Assembly (NCBI GenBank): GCA_965204395.1
Contig: OZ241987.1
Location: 4,526,001-4,590,000, forward strand
Source of the DNA: Bin87 sp965204395
GTDB taxonomy: Bacteria > Chloroflexota > Dehalococcoidia > Lucifugimonadales > UBA3495
DNA length: 64,000 nucleotides
Reading direction: 5' to 3'
Shown here in pieces: positions 36,401-43,666 of this stretch. Positions within the stretch are counted from its first letter, which is position 1. Every line of letters begins with the position of its first letter. Below the pieces are notes generated by a model. That model was not told where the DNA came from and searched no databases. It worked only from the letters and a program-made list of their open reading frames with translations. The position numbers and the translations under genes were made by a program.

Positions 36401-37143
36401 TCCGGCGGCGTGGCCTGTCCGAAGGTCCCGTCGTCGTAATGGCCGACATTGGAACCCCAGCATTCAACGGTACCGCCGGGCCGCAACCCACAGGTGTGCT
36501 TGCCGCCCGCGCTCACTGACGCGAAAACGCCGGCCGGCGGCGTGGACTGTCCGTGCTCGTCGAAACCCCAGCACGCCACGATACCGTCCGTCCTGACCCC
36601 GCAGGTGTGGAGCCAGCCGGCGCTTACTGAGGTGAACGACCCCGTCGGTGGAGTTGCCTTCCCGGAGGATGCTTCACCGTCGAATTCCGTTTCTGAGCCC
36701 CAACACTCCGCCACACCGTCCGTTTTTACTCCGCAGGTGTGGTTCACGCCTGCGCTGACCGACTGAAATGGGCCGGCCGGCGGTGTCGCCTGCCCAGCCT
36801 CGTTCCAGCCGCGACAGGATACGCGGCCGTCAGACCGCAACGCGCAGACGTGGCTATCTCCGGCGCTTACCGAGATGAAGCGTTCACCCAAGAAAACCTC
36901 TTCCGTGGTGTTGCCGGGGCCGTAACTTCCGCCCCAGCAGATCACGCTGCCGTCGTGCGTCACCGCGCAGGCGAATTCGCCGCCCGCGCTAACCGATTTG
37001 AAACCAGCAGACGATTTGGCGGGGTACGCTGGCAGTGACATTCCGTAAACGCTGCTGCCGAATCCGGCGGCCAGGAGGAGCGCCGCCAACACCGCCAGCG
37101 CCGTCACGACGGTTGCCAGGTGTCTAACGGTCATCTTCTTCAT
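33448..37143 (-). CDS. Giant secreted RCC1/BLIP-II-like repeat protein
   Basis: 1231 residues with a signal peptide (HLATVVTALAVLAALLLAAG). I count 29 repeats of about 38-45 residues of the form F-x-S-V-S-A-G-x-x-H-T-C-G-V-x-x-D-G-x-V-x-C-W-G, the RCC1/BLIP-II blade. Most repeats have two Cys at fixed positions, so each blade probably has its own disulfide, as expected outside the cell. A Pro-rich linker (about residue 590-620) splits them into 14 and 15 repeats, consistent with two seven-bladed propellers on each side. Blades usually present loops for protein binding. The function is probably surface recognition. No wall anchor is visible. Confidence 0.9.
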   Translation of the reverse strand: MKKMTVRHLATVVTALAVLAALLLAAGFGSSVYGMSLPAYPAKSSAGFKSVSAGGEFACAVTHDGSVICWGGSYGPGNTTEEVFLGERFISVSAGDSHVCALRSDGRVSCRGWNEAGQATPPAGPFQSVSAGVNHTCGVKTDGVAECWGSETEFDGEASSGKATPPTGSFTSVSAGWLHTCGVRTDGIVACWGFDEHGQSTPPAGVFASVSAGGKHTCGLRPGGTVECWGSNVGHYDDGTFGQATPPDGIFKSVSAGDTHTCGLRHDNTVECWGAYKYATPVNPPTDAFRTVSAGRHVDCGIRTDGIVECWGLEEHYAVTVHPDGVIFHESPTFTAISEEGGKCGVLTDGSIACWGLDPDQTSAPPDGVFKFVNDNCAIRQTGELLCWDQNFHILRHSPEGAFVAVSVGNEHTCGILTSGEVVCWGEDDGARATPPSGVFRSISLGVAHACGVKTDRTVACWGYDSDGEATPPGGRFRSVSAGSRHTCGVKTDGTVVCWGYDPDGLTKPPGGKFRSVSSGRQHNCGVRTNGRVECWGREFGRSKYGYTNPLAPPDVTFETVSVGRRHACGLRPDRGVMCWGDDTSGLASPFDARQGKADAATALTLAPTPAPVPTVPPPGSVGFTAVSSGWHHTCGLRPNGSVECWGWTGVPDDASDGPFVSVSSGALHGCGVKADGAVECWGIEEEYFKGTIEIEVVNYGRATPPEGTFQSVSGGYYHTCGIKTDGTLQCWGFNHDFRGARYYGQAAPPEGKFESVSAGHYHTCAVSTDGDAVCWGSNHGRGGGILGGDDIYHGQATPPEGKFRSVSAGSFHTCGVRTDATVTCWGAINDETGKGPPEGTFRSVSAGGNHTCGTKTDGLTVCWGSYLFSRSEFAAPKVSFQSLDAGAFHNCGMRPDGAVDCWGLDYIDWPHDFGQIQLEPPEYFYFARSGGAYSCGLNTAGAPVCWDGDGDAADIAPPRRFKAVSTGRYHTCGIETDGALACWGTQETGAAMVPQSGLFLSVSVAHRHACGLKLSGRAVCWSDDSSPSVLAPPDPDAVFKSVSTGGYFGDFRVCGIKADDTLACWGPGVDVDEVPTDAFRSVSVGRDYTCGVATDGGMKCWDVRYGDAEVIPPPGDFRSVSVYNGYACGLKTNARVVCWGWTNYHGRKAAPYLRFQAVSAGINFACGIRLDGTVACWGHDDDRPGPAAPPAGKFLAVNAATYHACGLREDGTLVCWGQLGKGLGAAYGPN

Positions 37144-37541
37144 GGACGTACCAGGGCGGATGGTTGGGAAACTCTTGATTGCCGGAGCAGATTAGCACAC
37201 CTGGGGAGAGTTGCCGGTCGGACCTGCTTAGCGCACGGGGATTGGTGGGGGAGTACGTTCTGCTGATTGCCTGGAGCGGAAGAACGCGGCGAATTTGATA
37301 CACGCGCAATGCGATTGCAACAACGATAGTCCCATCGTTTTAGGACGACCATGCGAGGGTGTTCGACCGGCTCAGCAGTACTGGAATTTCGCAGTAAGGA
37401 AGGCGACGCCCCGTGGAACAGGTACACCATCATGGTCAGGAGATAGCCAACCAGAGGAGGTGCGCGTCCGCGTGGCGCGGTTCACCTGCCCCGGTGGAGA
37501 TGTGATATTTTGCGGCTCGAAACGGCTGCGAGTGAGGTGAA
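37144..37541. other. Intergenic region between RCC1-like and membrane-protein genes
   Basis: No gene supported. It contains both divergent upstream regions; only weak promoter-like sequences are seen. Confidence 0.3.
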
Positions 37542-37946
37542 ATGATGATCTGGGATGATGGCGGAATGAGCGCCATCGCAATCGTGGCCACTATTTTCGG
37601 GTTCTTGGTTCTGCCGCTCGCTCCGTCCGTAATCGCCGGCTGGATTTGCGGTAGATTGATGCGTGGCGTCAGCGTCGCGGGCGGATTGACTCTGGGTGTG
37701 TTCTGCGGAATTGTGATGATCGTGTTGCAACCCATGATGCTGGCTTACATCCGCTGGGACCTTGGCGTGTTGATCAATCCCAGCATGGATCTGGTGGTCG
37801 CGGCCATCTCGCCGCGAGCGGCCGCGATTACGTTCTGGACGTTGATCAATCCCGGCATGGATCTGGTGGTCCCGGTGATCAGCGCGTCCCTGTGCGCCTT
37901 GGTCTGTTACCTATGGGGCCGCTTGGTTGGTCGCCGACGTTTGTGA
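37542..37946 (+). CDS. Small membrane protein (family A) with internal 24-residue duplication
   Basis: 134 residues; GAGG shortly before the first of two adjacent ATGs. Related to 22507 and 22883: FGFLVLPLAPSVIAGWICGR then LMRGVSVAGG. A direct 72-bp repeat (offset 37769 to 37841) duplicates LINPSMDLVV / LINPGMDLVV in frame, adding one hydrophobic segment. Three to four membrane helices overall. Unknown function. Confidence 0.7.
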   Translation: MMIWDDGGMSAIAIVATIFGFLVLPLAPSVIAGWICGRLMRGVSVAGGLTLGVFCGIVMIVLQPMMLAYIRWDLGVLINPSMDLVVAAISPRAAAITFWTLINPGMDLVVPVISASLCALVCYLWGRLVGRRRL

Positions 37947-38114
37947 TGTCGACCCGTCTGCCGTCGCGTTCGGCGTTCTCGAATCGATTGCCCGCCTGCC
38001 TGCCATACGGCGGAGGCAGAGAAATAGCCCTGGTTGGTGTCGTATGCTCGGGTACTGCGCTGGTTCACGACATCCGCGACATTCGGCGCAAAGTCAGGCG
38101 AGTGTCTCGGCCGT

Positions 38115-38246
38115 TTAGGGTCCGTCGGAGTCCTTGCCCAAGATGATCACGGGCTTTTGGTTTTTGTGCTCGGCGGTCGGGTTGTCGTCGTCGGGAAAGA
38201 GGGAGCAGGCGGTCATCAGGGCGAGGATGATTTGCTTGACGGACAT
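38115..38246 (-). CDS. Short secreted-looking ORF or gene tail
   Basis: 43 residues from ATG 38246: MSVKQIILALMTACSLFPDD.. to a TAA. The frame stays open and protein-like upstream for about 47 more codons (..QKFDPFRPPAANDIASFHEQ) without a standard start. Either a longer gene with a lost start or a small protein with a Cys-ending hydrophobic leader. Tentative. Confidence 0.35.
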   Translation of the reverse strand: MSVKQIILALMTACSLFPDDDNPTAEHKNQKPVIILGKDSDGP

Positions 38247-38665
38247 GCGATGGAGTTGCTCGTGGAAACTGGCGATGTCGTTGGCGGCAGGCGGCCGGAA
38301 GGGGTCGAATTTCTGAGCTGGGCGGCCATGGGCGCGATTTGCGGGCTTGGACGGATGAAAATGGTCCGCGACGTTTCAGAGTCTGTGCGGGGCTGTGGCA
38401 CAAGAAAAGTGCCCGTCCGGCAGGAGGATACGTATGGGCGCGGGAAGCCGCGACGCGTGCGGCAGCTCCTGCTCTGGGGCTATCAGGGTCGTTGACTTCA
38501 ACGCATTCGGCTCTCCTGTGGCTGCCGGGGGAATGAGGCAAGGCGTTGGGGGCAGTCCGCGAACGCGGACGGTAGTGGCACTTGGAGCGGAAAGCGAGCG
38601 CACTCCGGCGATGGGCGGGGCTTCGCTTGGTTAGTCGGTGCCGCTGGCGCTGGTAACGGCGCGGT

Positions 38666-38856
38666 CCCGCGGTTGCGGGGGCTCTTTCTGGTGCTGGAGC
38701 CGTCGGGTTTCTGAGAGGTCTGTTCCCGCGATGTGCGGGTGATCGGCCATGGGGCCGTGGGCGAGATGGGCGCCCCGATGTGGGGCGGTTCCCGCGCTGG
38801 CGCGGGTTGTCGTTGGCTAACGCCGGCGGGTCGGGTGGAATCCCGCGTGTGCGGGC
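38666..38856. repeat. Four CRISPR-repeat-like palindromes, irregular spacing
   Basis: CCCGC-4/5 nt-GCGGG hairpins at about 38666, 38725, 38791 (CCCGCGctggCGCGGG) and 38842, spaced 59, 66 and 51 bp. They resemble the palindromic core of type I-E repeats. Flanks of the repeats are not conserved, the spacing is irregular and no cas gene is present. A decayed array or REP-like elements are both possible. Confidence 0.45.
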
Positions 38857-38989
38857 CGGCTAAGTAACTGCTTGGTTGAGCGCCAATCGGTGCTGGACAT
38901 CCAGAAATATCTCGCTGGTGGGGTGAAGATGCCCAGACGAGATTGGTCACTTAGTTGGTCGTTTCCAGCCACCGCTCACTCGACACCCG

Positions 38990-39122
38990 AGTAGCGGAAT
39001 TTCCTCAAATTCCCTCGCGTCGGTTGACGCTTGGTGAGGAAATTGGATAGCCTTAGCGAGTACACCCCCTGTGTGCTTCGGCGACAGGGCGCGAGGCTGC
39101 CTTCTGGCAGCCTCAGCTTTTT
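38990..39122 (+). ncRNA. Candidate structured small RNA with intrinsic terminator
   Basis: Consecutive elements on the plus strand: a 10-bp stem AATTTCCTCA/TGAGGAAATT (38998-39007, 39035-39044) enclosing GCGTC-GGTT-GACGC (39017-39030); a hairpin CCCTGT..TTCG..ACAGGG with a UUCG loop (39067-39089); then the terminator GAGGCTGCC-TTCT-GGCAGCCTC followed by AGCTTTTTT (39093-39121). No ORF lies inside. The run ends nine bases before the NYN-domain start, so it could be an independent RNA or an attenuator leader. The 5' edge is a guess. Confidence 0.6.
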
Positions 39123-39128
39123 TGTGGA

Positions 39129-39296
39129 ATGGACTCCATTCGCGCCGACATCTACGTTGACAGTCTGAACCTGTACTACCGCGCCCTGCGGGGAACGCCC
39201 GACCGCTGGCTGGATCTCGGGCGACTGGCGCGTGTGCTCCTGCCAAACCACCGCATCGGAGCGTGTTCAGCGGGGCGTTGGGCTACTGCCTCGTAG
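39129..39296 (+). pseudogene. Truncated NYN-domain (LabA/DUF88-like) ribonuclease gene
   Basis: 55 codons: RADIYVDSLNLYYRALRGTP then DRWLDLGRLARVLLPNHRI, matching the first strand and helix of NYN (PIN-like) RNases, which normally run 160-250 residues. The metal-binding Asp of the first strand (Y-V-D) is present. After about residue 43 the similarity stops and a TAG follows. A 5' fragment only, located directly downstream of the terminated RNA. Confidence 0.7.
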
Positions 39297-39448
39297 GTAC
39301 GGTTCCGCAGACAATCAAACGGCTATTGCGTTGAAGACCTCGCGGTTGGCTCAGGTTCACCAGTGGCATTGGGTTATTTTCACTGATCCATGACCGGCGC
39401 TCATCGAAGATCAGCAGTTTCGCCGGTAGCTGATCGTCAGGTTGACTA

Positions 39449-39679
39449 TCACGCTGGTTGTCGTGTGTCTGCCGTGGTGCGCGTTCGGGATTCCCATGCT
39501 TGGATTTCTTCCCGCAGTTCCTGCAGGATGCTGCGCGTGGAATCAAGCTTTGCCTGCCGGATGATGGGATGCTCCCCCGGCGTGCGGTCATCATCGCCGT
39601 TTTCCATTCGCTTGACCAACTGGGCGAACTGCCGCTCGCGATCCTGCGTGACTAGATACTGCTTTTCGTTTTCGATCAT
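39449..39679 (-). CDS. Small helical partner of DUF6932 protein
   Basis: 76 residues (MIENEKQYLVTQDRERQFAQ..), one long charged helix with a mid-point HPIIRQAKLDS and a second helix. Its ATG overlaps the end of the upstream gene (ATGA at 39676-39679). Short proteins starting M-I-x-N-E-x-Q-Y are a recurrent partner of DUF6932 nucleotidyltransferase-like genes. An antitoxin-like role is inferred from this pairing. Confidence 0.7.
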   Translation of the reverse strand: MIENEKQYLVTQDRERQFAQLVKRMENGDDDRTPGEHPIIRQAKLDSTRSILQELREEIQAWESRTRTTADTRQPA

Positions 39680-40113
39680 GGTAGCAACCTCAGGTCAATG
39701 GCGATGATGCCTTTGGGTGTGTCTTCCTGGTCGGCCTGGAAGAATTCCAGATAGGTTTGGCCGCGTTCGTCGGCCTCCCAGTCGGCGGGGAACAGTTCGC
39801 CCATGAAGGTAATTTTCTGTGCCGTGCGGCGGTGGTCGAACACCAGCAACGCTGGGTGAAGCAGGAAGGGGGTCACGCCCGTCGTGTCCCACGCCACGTC
39901 GAAGTCGTTCGGCAGTTGTTTGCTGGTGGCGAAGCTCCCGTCGATGTACGCCGTTCTGCATCCCGCTTGTCGCAGGTTCCGCAGTGCGTCAAGCATGCCT
40001 GCGAGTAGTCGTGGCCGGCGTTCGTTGGTTCCCAATCGTTGTGTGATTTCCTGCCATGTGGCGTAGTGAATCCCGGAGGGTAGGTAGCCGTTGGGCTGGA
40101 ATGGGGGGATCAT
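39676..40113 (-). CDS. DUF6932-like nucleotidyltransferase
   Basis: 145 residues. The motif AYIDGSFATSKQLPNDFDVAWD (shortened core G-S-F-x-T-x-K-x-x-P-x-D-x-D) at about residue 55 is the G-S-x10-D-x-D active site of minimal nucleotidyltransferases, as in DUF6932. The N-terminus (MIPPFQPNGYLPSGIHYATW) is the family hallmark. Some NTases of this type (MenT/AbiEii class) act as toxins on tRNA. It is the first gene of a coupled pair with 39449. A toxin-antitoxin-like module is plausible but unproven. Confidence 0.75.
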   Translation of the reverse strand: MIPPFQPNGYLPSGIHYATWQEITQRLGTNERRPRLLAGMLDALRNLRQAGCRTAYIDGSFATSKQLPNDFDVAWDTTGVTPFLLHPALLVFDHRRTAQKITFMGELFPADWEADERGQTYLEFFQADQEDTPKGIIAIDLRLLP

Positions 40114-40296
40114 GTTCTCCGCTTTGTTTGCCCGTCCTGTGACGGGATTCTATGACTCGCAGTTGTAGTTCGCAACGTGCAGCGCGTTTTCTCCAAGTTC
40201 GATTCCGTCGAAGTTCCCAATGAAAGGCTGGGCGGAATGAACCATCCGTTCCCTCTGGTGGCTTCGGGGAGGCTGATTGGCAAGGCCCAATGTCTC

Positions 40297-40731
40297 TCAG
40301 CGTTGTCGCTTGCTGTGCTTCTCGGCACAGTCAGGGCACCGGGTTTTGCCGGGAACGGCGAGGTTCTTGCAATCCCGGCAGATGCCGAGTTCCTTGCGTC
40401 GCTGGCGTAAGGCGGCGCGGTTGGTTCGCGCGCGTTCCTTGCGCTCTTCAGGCGTGAGCTTGGCGCCCTGGGCTTTTCGGGTGGCGGCATGCTTCGGCTT
40501 TGGTGCCGGTTTGATTTCAGCCGGCCAGCTGGCCGAAGGCGTTTGCCGTCTCTTGGATTGGTCGGGCTGGGCCGAGCCGTAGCGCTTGTGCGTGATGACC
40601 GGGAAGTCAAACTCCCACTCGAAGGTACTGCCTGCCGCCCATGTGTGGTGGCGGTCCCGTACGGGCGGTGGCTTGATCGGTGGACTCCCGCGGATGCGGG
40701 TGCGGGACTGGGAGGATGCGGGCGAGGGCAA
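40297..40731 (-). CDS. Zinc-ribbon protein, basic
   Basis: 144 residues; the C-terminus LGICRDCKNLAVPGKTRCPD followed by CAEKHSKRQR has two CxxC pairs forming a zinc ribbon. The preceding 40 residues are very basic helix (LTPEERKERARTNRAALRQRR). Nucleic-acid binding is likely. The N-terminal 25 residues run through CRISPR-like palindromes and may not be translated; the start is uncertain. Confidence 0.55.
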   Translation of the reverse strand: MPSPASSQSRTRIRGSPPIKPPPVRDRHHTWAAGSTFEWEFDFPVITHKRYGSAQPDQSKRRQTPSASWPAEIKPAPKPKHAATRKAQGAKLTPEERKERARTNRAALRQRRKELGICRDCKNLAVPGKTRCPDCAEKHSKRQR

Positions 40732-40761
40732 GTTCCGAGGCGCACTCCCGCCGTGAGCGGT
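40687..40761. repeat. Two more CRISPR-like palindromes, 60 bp apart
   Basis: ACTCCCGCggatGCGGG (40684) and ACTCCCGCcgtgaGCGG (40744) share an ACTCCCGC start exactly 60 bp apart, close to the 60-61 bp period of type I-E arrays. The sequence between them is unique. Confidence 0.4.
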
Positions 40762-40768
40762 TTTGGCG

Positions 40769-40846
40769 TCAGCGGGGCGTGCAGGCGTACCAGACGACGC
40801 CGGCGACGATCAGTGAGACGAGTACTCCGGCGAAAAAACTCCACAT
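40769..40846 (-). CDS. 25-residue membrane peptide
   Basis: MWSFFAGVLVSLIVAGVVWY.. then ACTPR-stop, with a perfect AAGGAGG nine bases before the ATG. A single hydrophobic helix with a short polar end, typical of small membrane peptides (regulatory, or type I toxin-like). The strong ribosome site in an otherwise gene-free stretch is the main support. Confidence 0.6.
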   Translation of the reverse strand: MWSFFAGVLVSLIVAGVVWYACTPR

Positions 40847-41089
40847 GAGAGCTGCCTCCTTGGGCGTTGACTTCCGGCCATCTTGGTGCGTGTCCGGTGG
40901 CCGGCATTGTGCCGTGTGGCGGGGTTGGTTTCGAAGTACGCCATCGCCGCTTCCCCAAACGACGGTTGCGGAGGGCGAAAGGCCCGTCCCGTGATCCGAG
41001 GCGGCGGAGTCCCAGAGATAGGACGGGCTGGCAAGAGAGCTTGCGTGCCGTAATTTGAATGACGCACTCTGCCAGGCATAGGAAGCGAG

Positions 41090-41238
41090 GTGCCGAATTA
41101 CTTCACGGCGGAGCAGGTCCGGGGGCTGCTGACGCGCTGTCGCAGTTGGGGACGCCGCAGGCGCGGCTGGCGTGTTTGGTCATGCGGCGGACGGAGTTAC
41201 GCATCAGCGAGGCGCTGGCTCTCTGTTGGTTGTCGTAA
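41090..41238 (+). pseudogene. Tyrosine recombinase (integrase) relic
   Basis: GTG with a purine-rich leader opens VPNYFTAEQVRGLLT; one base shift later the frame reads DALSQLGTPQARLACLVMRR then TELRISEALALCWLS. T-x-L-R-I-S-E-A-L-A-L-x-W is the box I of phage-type integrases with the first catalytic Arg. Only about 50 residues remain, and the frame stops where the methylase-associated segment begins (about 41226). A fused remnant at a recombination junction. Confidence 0.75.
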
Positions 41239-41410
41239 TGGTGGCTGTGCTCAATGTATATCTCCTTGTCGGCTTTTGCCCGATGTGGTTTGTTCGTTGA
41301 CCTAGCCGCTTTCATGGCGGTGCGCAGCGTGGACAGTTCGACGGCCTACGCGTTTTCCGGCAGCTCGGCCAGCCGGTGGATCGGGGCACCAATGTTGCCG
41401 GCATCTGCGC
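41239..41410 (-). pseudogene. Broken copy of the 27635 protein
   Basis: Minus strand: ADAGNIGAPIHRLAELPENA, then a stop, then ARSTNKPHRAKADKEIYIEH and SHHYDN before the junction with the integrase relic. It matches the N-terminal 60 residues of the intact protein at 27635-28123. Confidence 0.75.
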
Positions 41411-41431
41411 TCAAAAACGTGCTCCGTTCAT

Positions 41432-41507
41432 CCCGGGAGCGGTGCTTAATGGGCCGGTAGACACCGGCCCCCTCGTTAACATCAAGGCATCAAATCGTGG
41501 AGGGCGG
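41432..41507 (+). repeat. Repeated leader element, copy B
   Basis: Same 75-bp element as copies A and C. First hairpin GCCGGT-AGAC-ACCGGC; second pairing CCCTC/GAGGG around the conserved TAACATCAAGGCAT. Lies 25 bases before the methyltransferase start. Confidence 0.8.
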
Positions 41508-41531
41508 GATGCCCTCCCGACGTTACCGGTG

Positions 41532-43381
41532 ATGCCCGACAACCCGCTAAATGCCGTCAATCGCGGCGTCTACATAAGCGACAACCTGCCGTTCCTCAGG
41601 AGGCTGAACGACGGGTGCATCGACTTGGTGTGCATTGACCCGCCGTTCGCGAAGAACGAGACCTTCGGGCGGAAGAAGGATGACGACCCCGACCCCTTGA
41701 AGCCGGAGATGGACGCCGACGAGAAGCGCATCGAGGAGGGTCTCCTCAAGCGTTGGGGGATCAATACCCCCGACGAGGCCACGGCGGCGGGCATCGACTG
41801 GCCGGAGACGGCCTACAAGGACTTCTGGTCATGGGAGAAAGATGTCCACGACGACTGGCTGACGAAAATCGAGGTCGAGTACCCGTCCGTGTCGAAACTC
41901 ATCGACGTGACTCGGGATATTCACAGCGAGGATACGGCGGCCTATCTGTGCTACATGGCGGTTCGGCTGTTCGAGATCCGCCGGGTGCTGAAGGATACGG
42001 GTAGCCTGTACCTGCACTGTGACCACACGGCAGGCGCCTACCTGAGGCAACTGCTGGATGGGATTTCGGGAACGGACGAAACGGGAAACCGGGTTTCAAA
42101 AACGAGATCTCTTGGCGAAGAGCCACAGCCGCTAAAGGCTCAACGACGAAGTTCGGAGTGACACACGACACCATACTCTTCTATTCAAAGGACCAAGGGC
42201 ATACCTTTCAACCGGTGTACCTCGAACACGATCCGGAACACATCCGAAAGGCCTATCGTCATCGAGATCAAAGGGGAGCATACAGAGTCGGCGACTTAAC
42301 CGCAGCCGGTGGAACTGCCGGCAGTTCAAGCGCACCGTGGCGAGGAATAGCAGTCCCCAAGGGTAAACACTGGGCATGCCCCACCAATTGGCCAGCAGAA
42401 ATACAGAAACCTGATGAATGGAACAGATGGGACACTCAACAAAAGCTGGACTTCATGGACTCGGTAAGCCTTATCTACTGGCCACCCAAAGGGAAAGTAC
42501 CAGGATTCAAACGATACCTTTCTACAACGCCTGGCAGGGCAATGACTGACGTGATCTTGGATGTTACACAACTGGAAGCCAACGACATCGAGCGCACCGG
42601 CTACCCGACGCAGAAGCCCGTCGCGCTCGCTGAACGCATCATCAAGGCTTCCTGCCCCGCAGGCGGCGTCGTACTTGACTGCTTCGCCGGCTGCGCCTAC
42701 GTGGCCATCGCCGCCGAACGCCTGGGCCGCAACTGGGTGGCGTGCGACATCAATCCCCGTGCTTGGACGGTCTTCAAGAGACAGTTCAGCAAGCCTAAAC
42801 TGGCTCTCCTGAAGTGCTCGGAGCCCATGATCGGCGACGCCCTGCAGGCTCCCCTGATTGGCAACGACGCGACCGTGTGGGGGCCTGACGAACTGCCTGA
42901 GGACACGATTTGCGGCGATGTGGCGCCGGCGACTCTGCCGCCGCCCAAGGAGCGCCCCAGGCCGGTGCCGGACAGCCTCATCCCCCGCGAGGAGATGCTC
43001 GAGTTCCTGCTCAGCCTGTCGGGCTACACAGCTTGGTGTTGCGGGTTCGCTAACCGCAAGTCCGACGGGACGGTGATTCGCACGATGAACAACTTCCACC
43101 TGGATCACCTTGAGCCGAAGCGCCTCGAGGGTTCCAACGAGATCTATAACCGCGCTCCGATGTGCCCGCACCACAACATCCGCAAGAATGTCCGACGGGT
43201 TCACCTCGACGAGTACCGCGAGGAGATCGCCGCGGCCGGCGAGTTGTTGGTTGACGATGTGTCCCAGCTTGTGAACACCCGACGGGCGCAGGATCAGGTG
43301 ATGGCATTCTGGGCCATGAAGAGGGCCGAACGTCCCTTCCAGCAGGGCTTTGACGGCCGCTTCGCTCCCGTGACGCGGTGA
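41532..43381 (+). pseudogene. DNA methyltransferase-HNH fusion, frameshifted
   Basis: From ATG 41532, frame 1 carries LVCIDPPFAKNETF (motif IV, DPPF) and ends at 42161. Coding actually continues in another frame from about 42060: FKNEISWRRATAAKGSTTKF, then TGYPTQKPVALAERII (motif X region) and VVLDCFAGCAYVAIAAERLG (motif I, with G-C-A where G-S-G is usual). This order (IV before I) is that of beta-class N4-C/N6-A methylases. The C-terminus adds an HNH domain: FHLDHLEPKRLEGSNEIYNR then APMCPHHNIRKN. Methylation and cleavage could thus sit on one chain. One base correction would yield about 616 residues. The family knowledge is solid; activity is doubtful unless the shift is a read error. Confidence 0.85.
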
Positions 43382-43471
43382 AAACCGTTAGTGGGGGAAT
43401 CGTTCAAACACGCCAGGACCGTTGCGTATATCTGTTGATTAAGAGTGGCGTTCACGGTGCGGAAGGTGGCC

Positions 43472-43654
43472 ATGTTAGAACTGACGACGTTGCAGGTTTG
43501 CCAGGTCACGGCCCTGTTGCTGGCCTTCTTCCTGGTGGGCACGGTGGTCTGCGCCGTCGGCTTGGCCGTGACCTTGGCCCGCCAGTTGCGCCGCTGCCGA
43601 GACTGCCCGCATTGCCGGCCAGTGCCAGGAACGGGCGCCGGCGAGGTTTTCTAA
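43472..43654 (+). CDS. Small membrane protein with Cys-rich tail
   Basis: 60 residues from ATG 43472 (GGAAGGTGG upstream). One long hydrophobic helix (VTALLLAFFLVGTVVCAVGL), then RQLRRCRDCPHCRP with a C-x2-C-x2-C cluster that could bind zinc on the cytosolic side. Function unknown. Confidence 0.65.
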   Translation: MLELTTLQVCQVTALLLAFFLVGTVVCAVGLAVTLARQLRRCRDCPHCRPVPGTGAGEVF

Positions 43655-43666
43655 CGCGGAGGCGTC

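Noticed and set aside
34855..36519. Long open frame (over 550 codons) on the strand opposite the RCC1-like gene
   Set aside because: It mirrors the repeated, high-GC antisense of the blade repeats; the product is Arg/Ala/Pro-rich without motifs, whereas the minus strand encodes an obvious repeat protein with signal peptide.
38666..38856. Functional CRISPR array
   Set aside because: Spacing is irregular (59, 66, 51 bp), conserved sequence is limited to the hairpin core, and no cas gene is present.
41376..41531. Upstream extension of the methyltransferase frame
   Set aside because: The frame is open because the repeated leader element happens to lack stops; protein similarity with the relic at 28240 is strongest from the ATG at 41532 onward, and the leader is conserved as structure.
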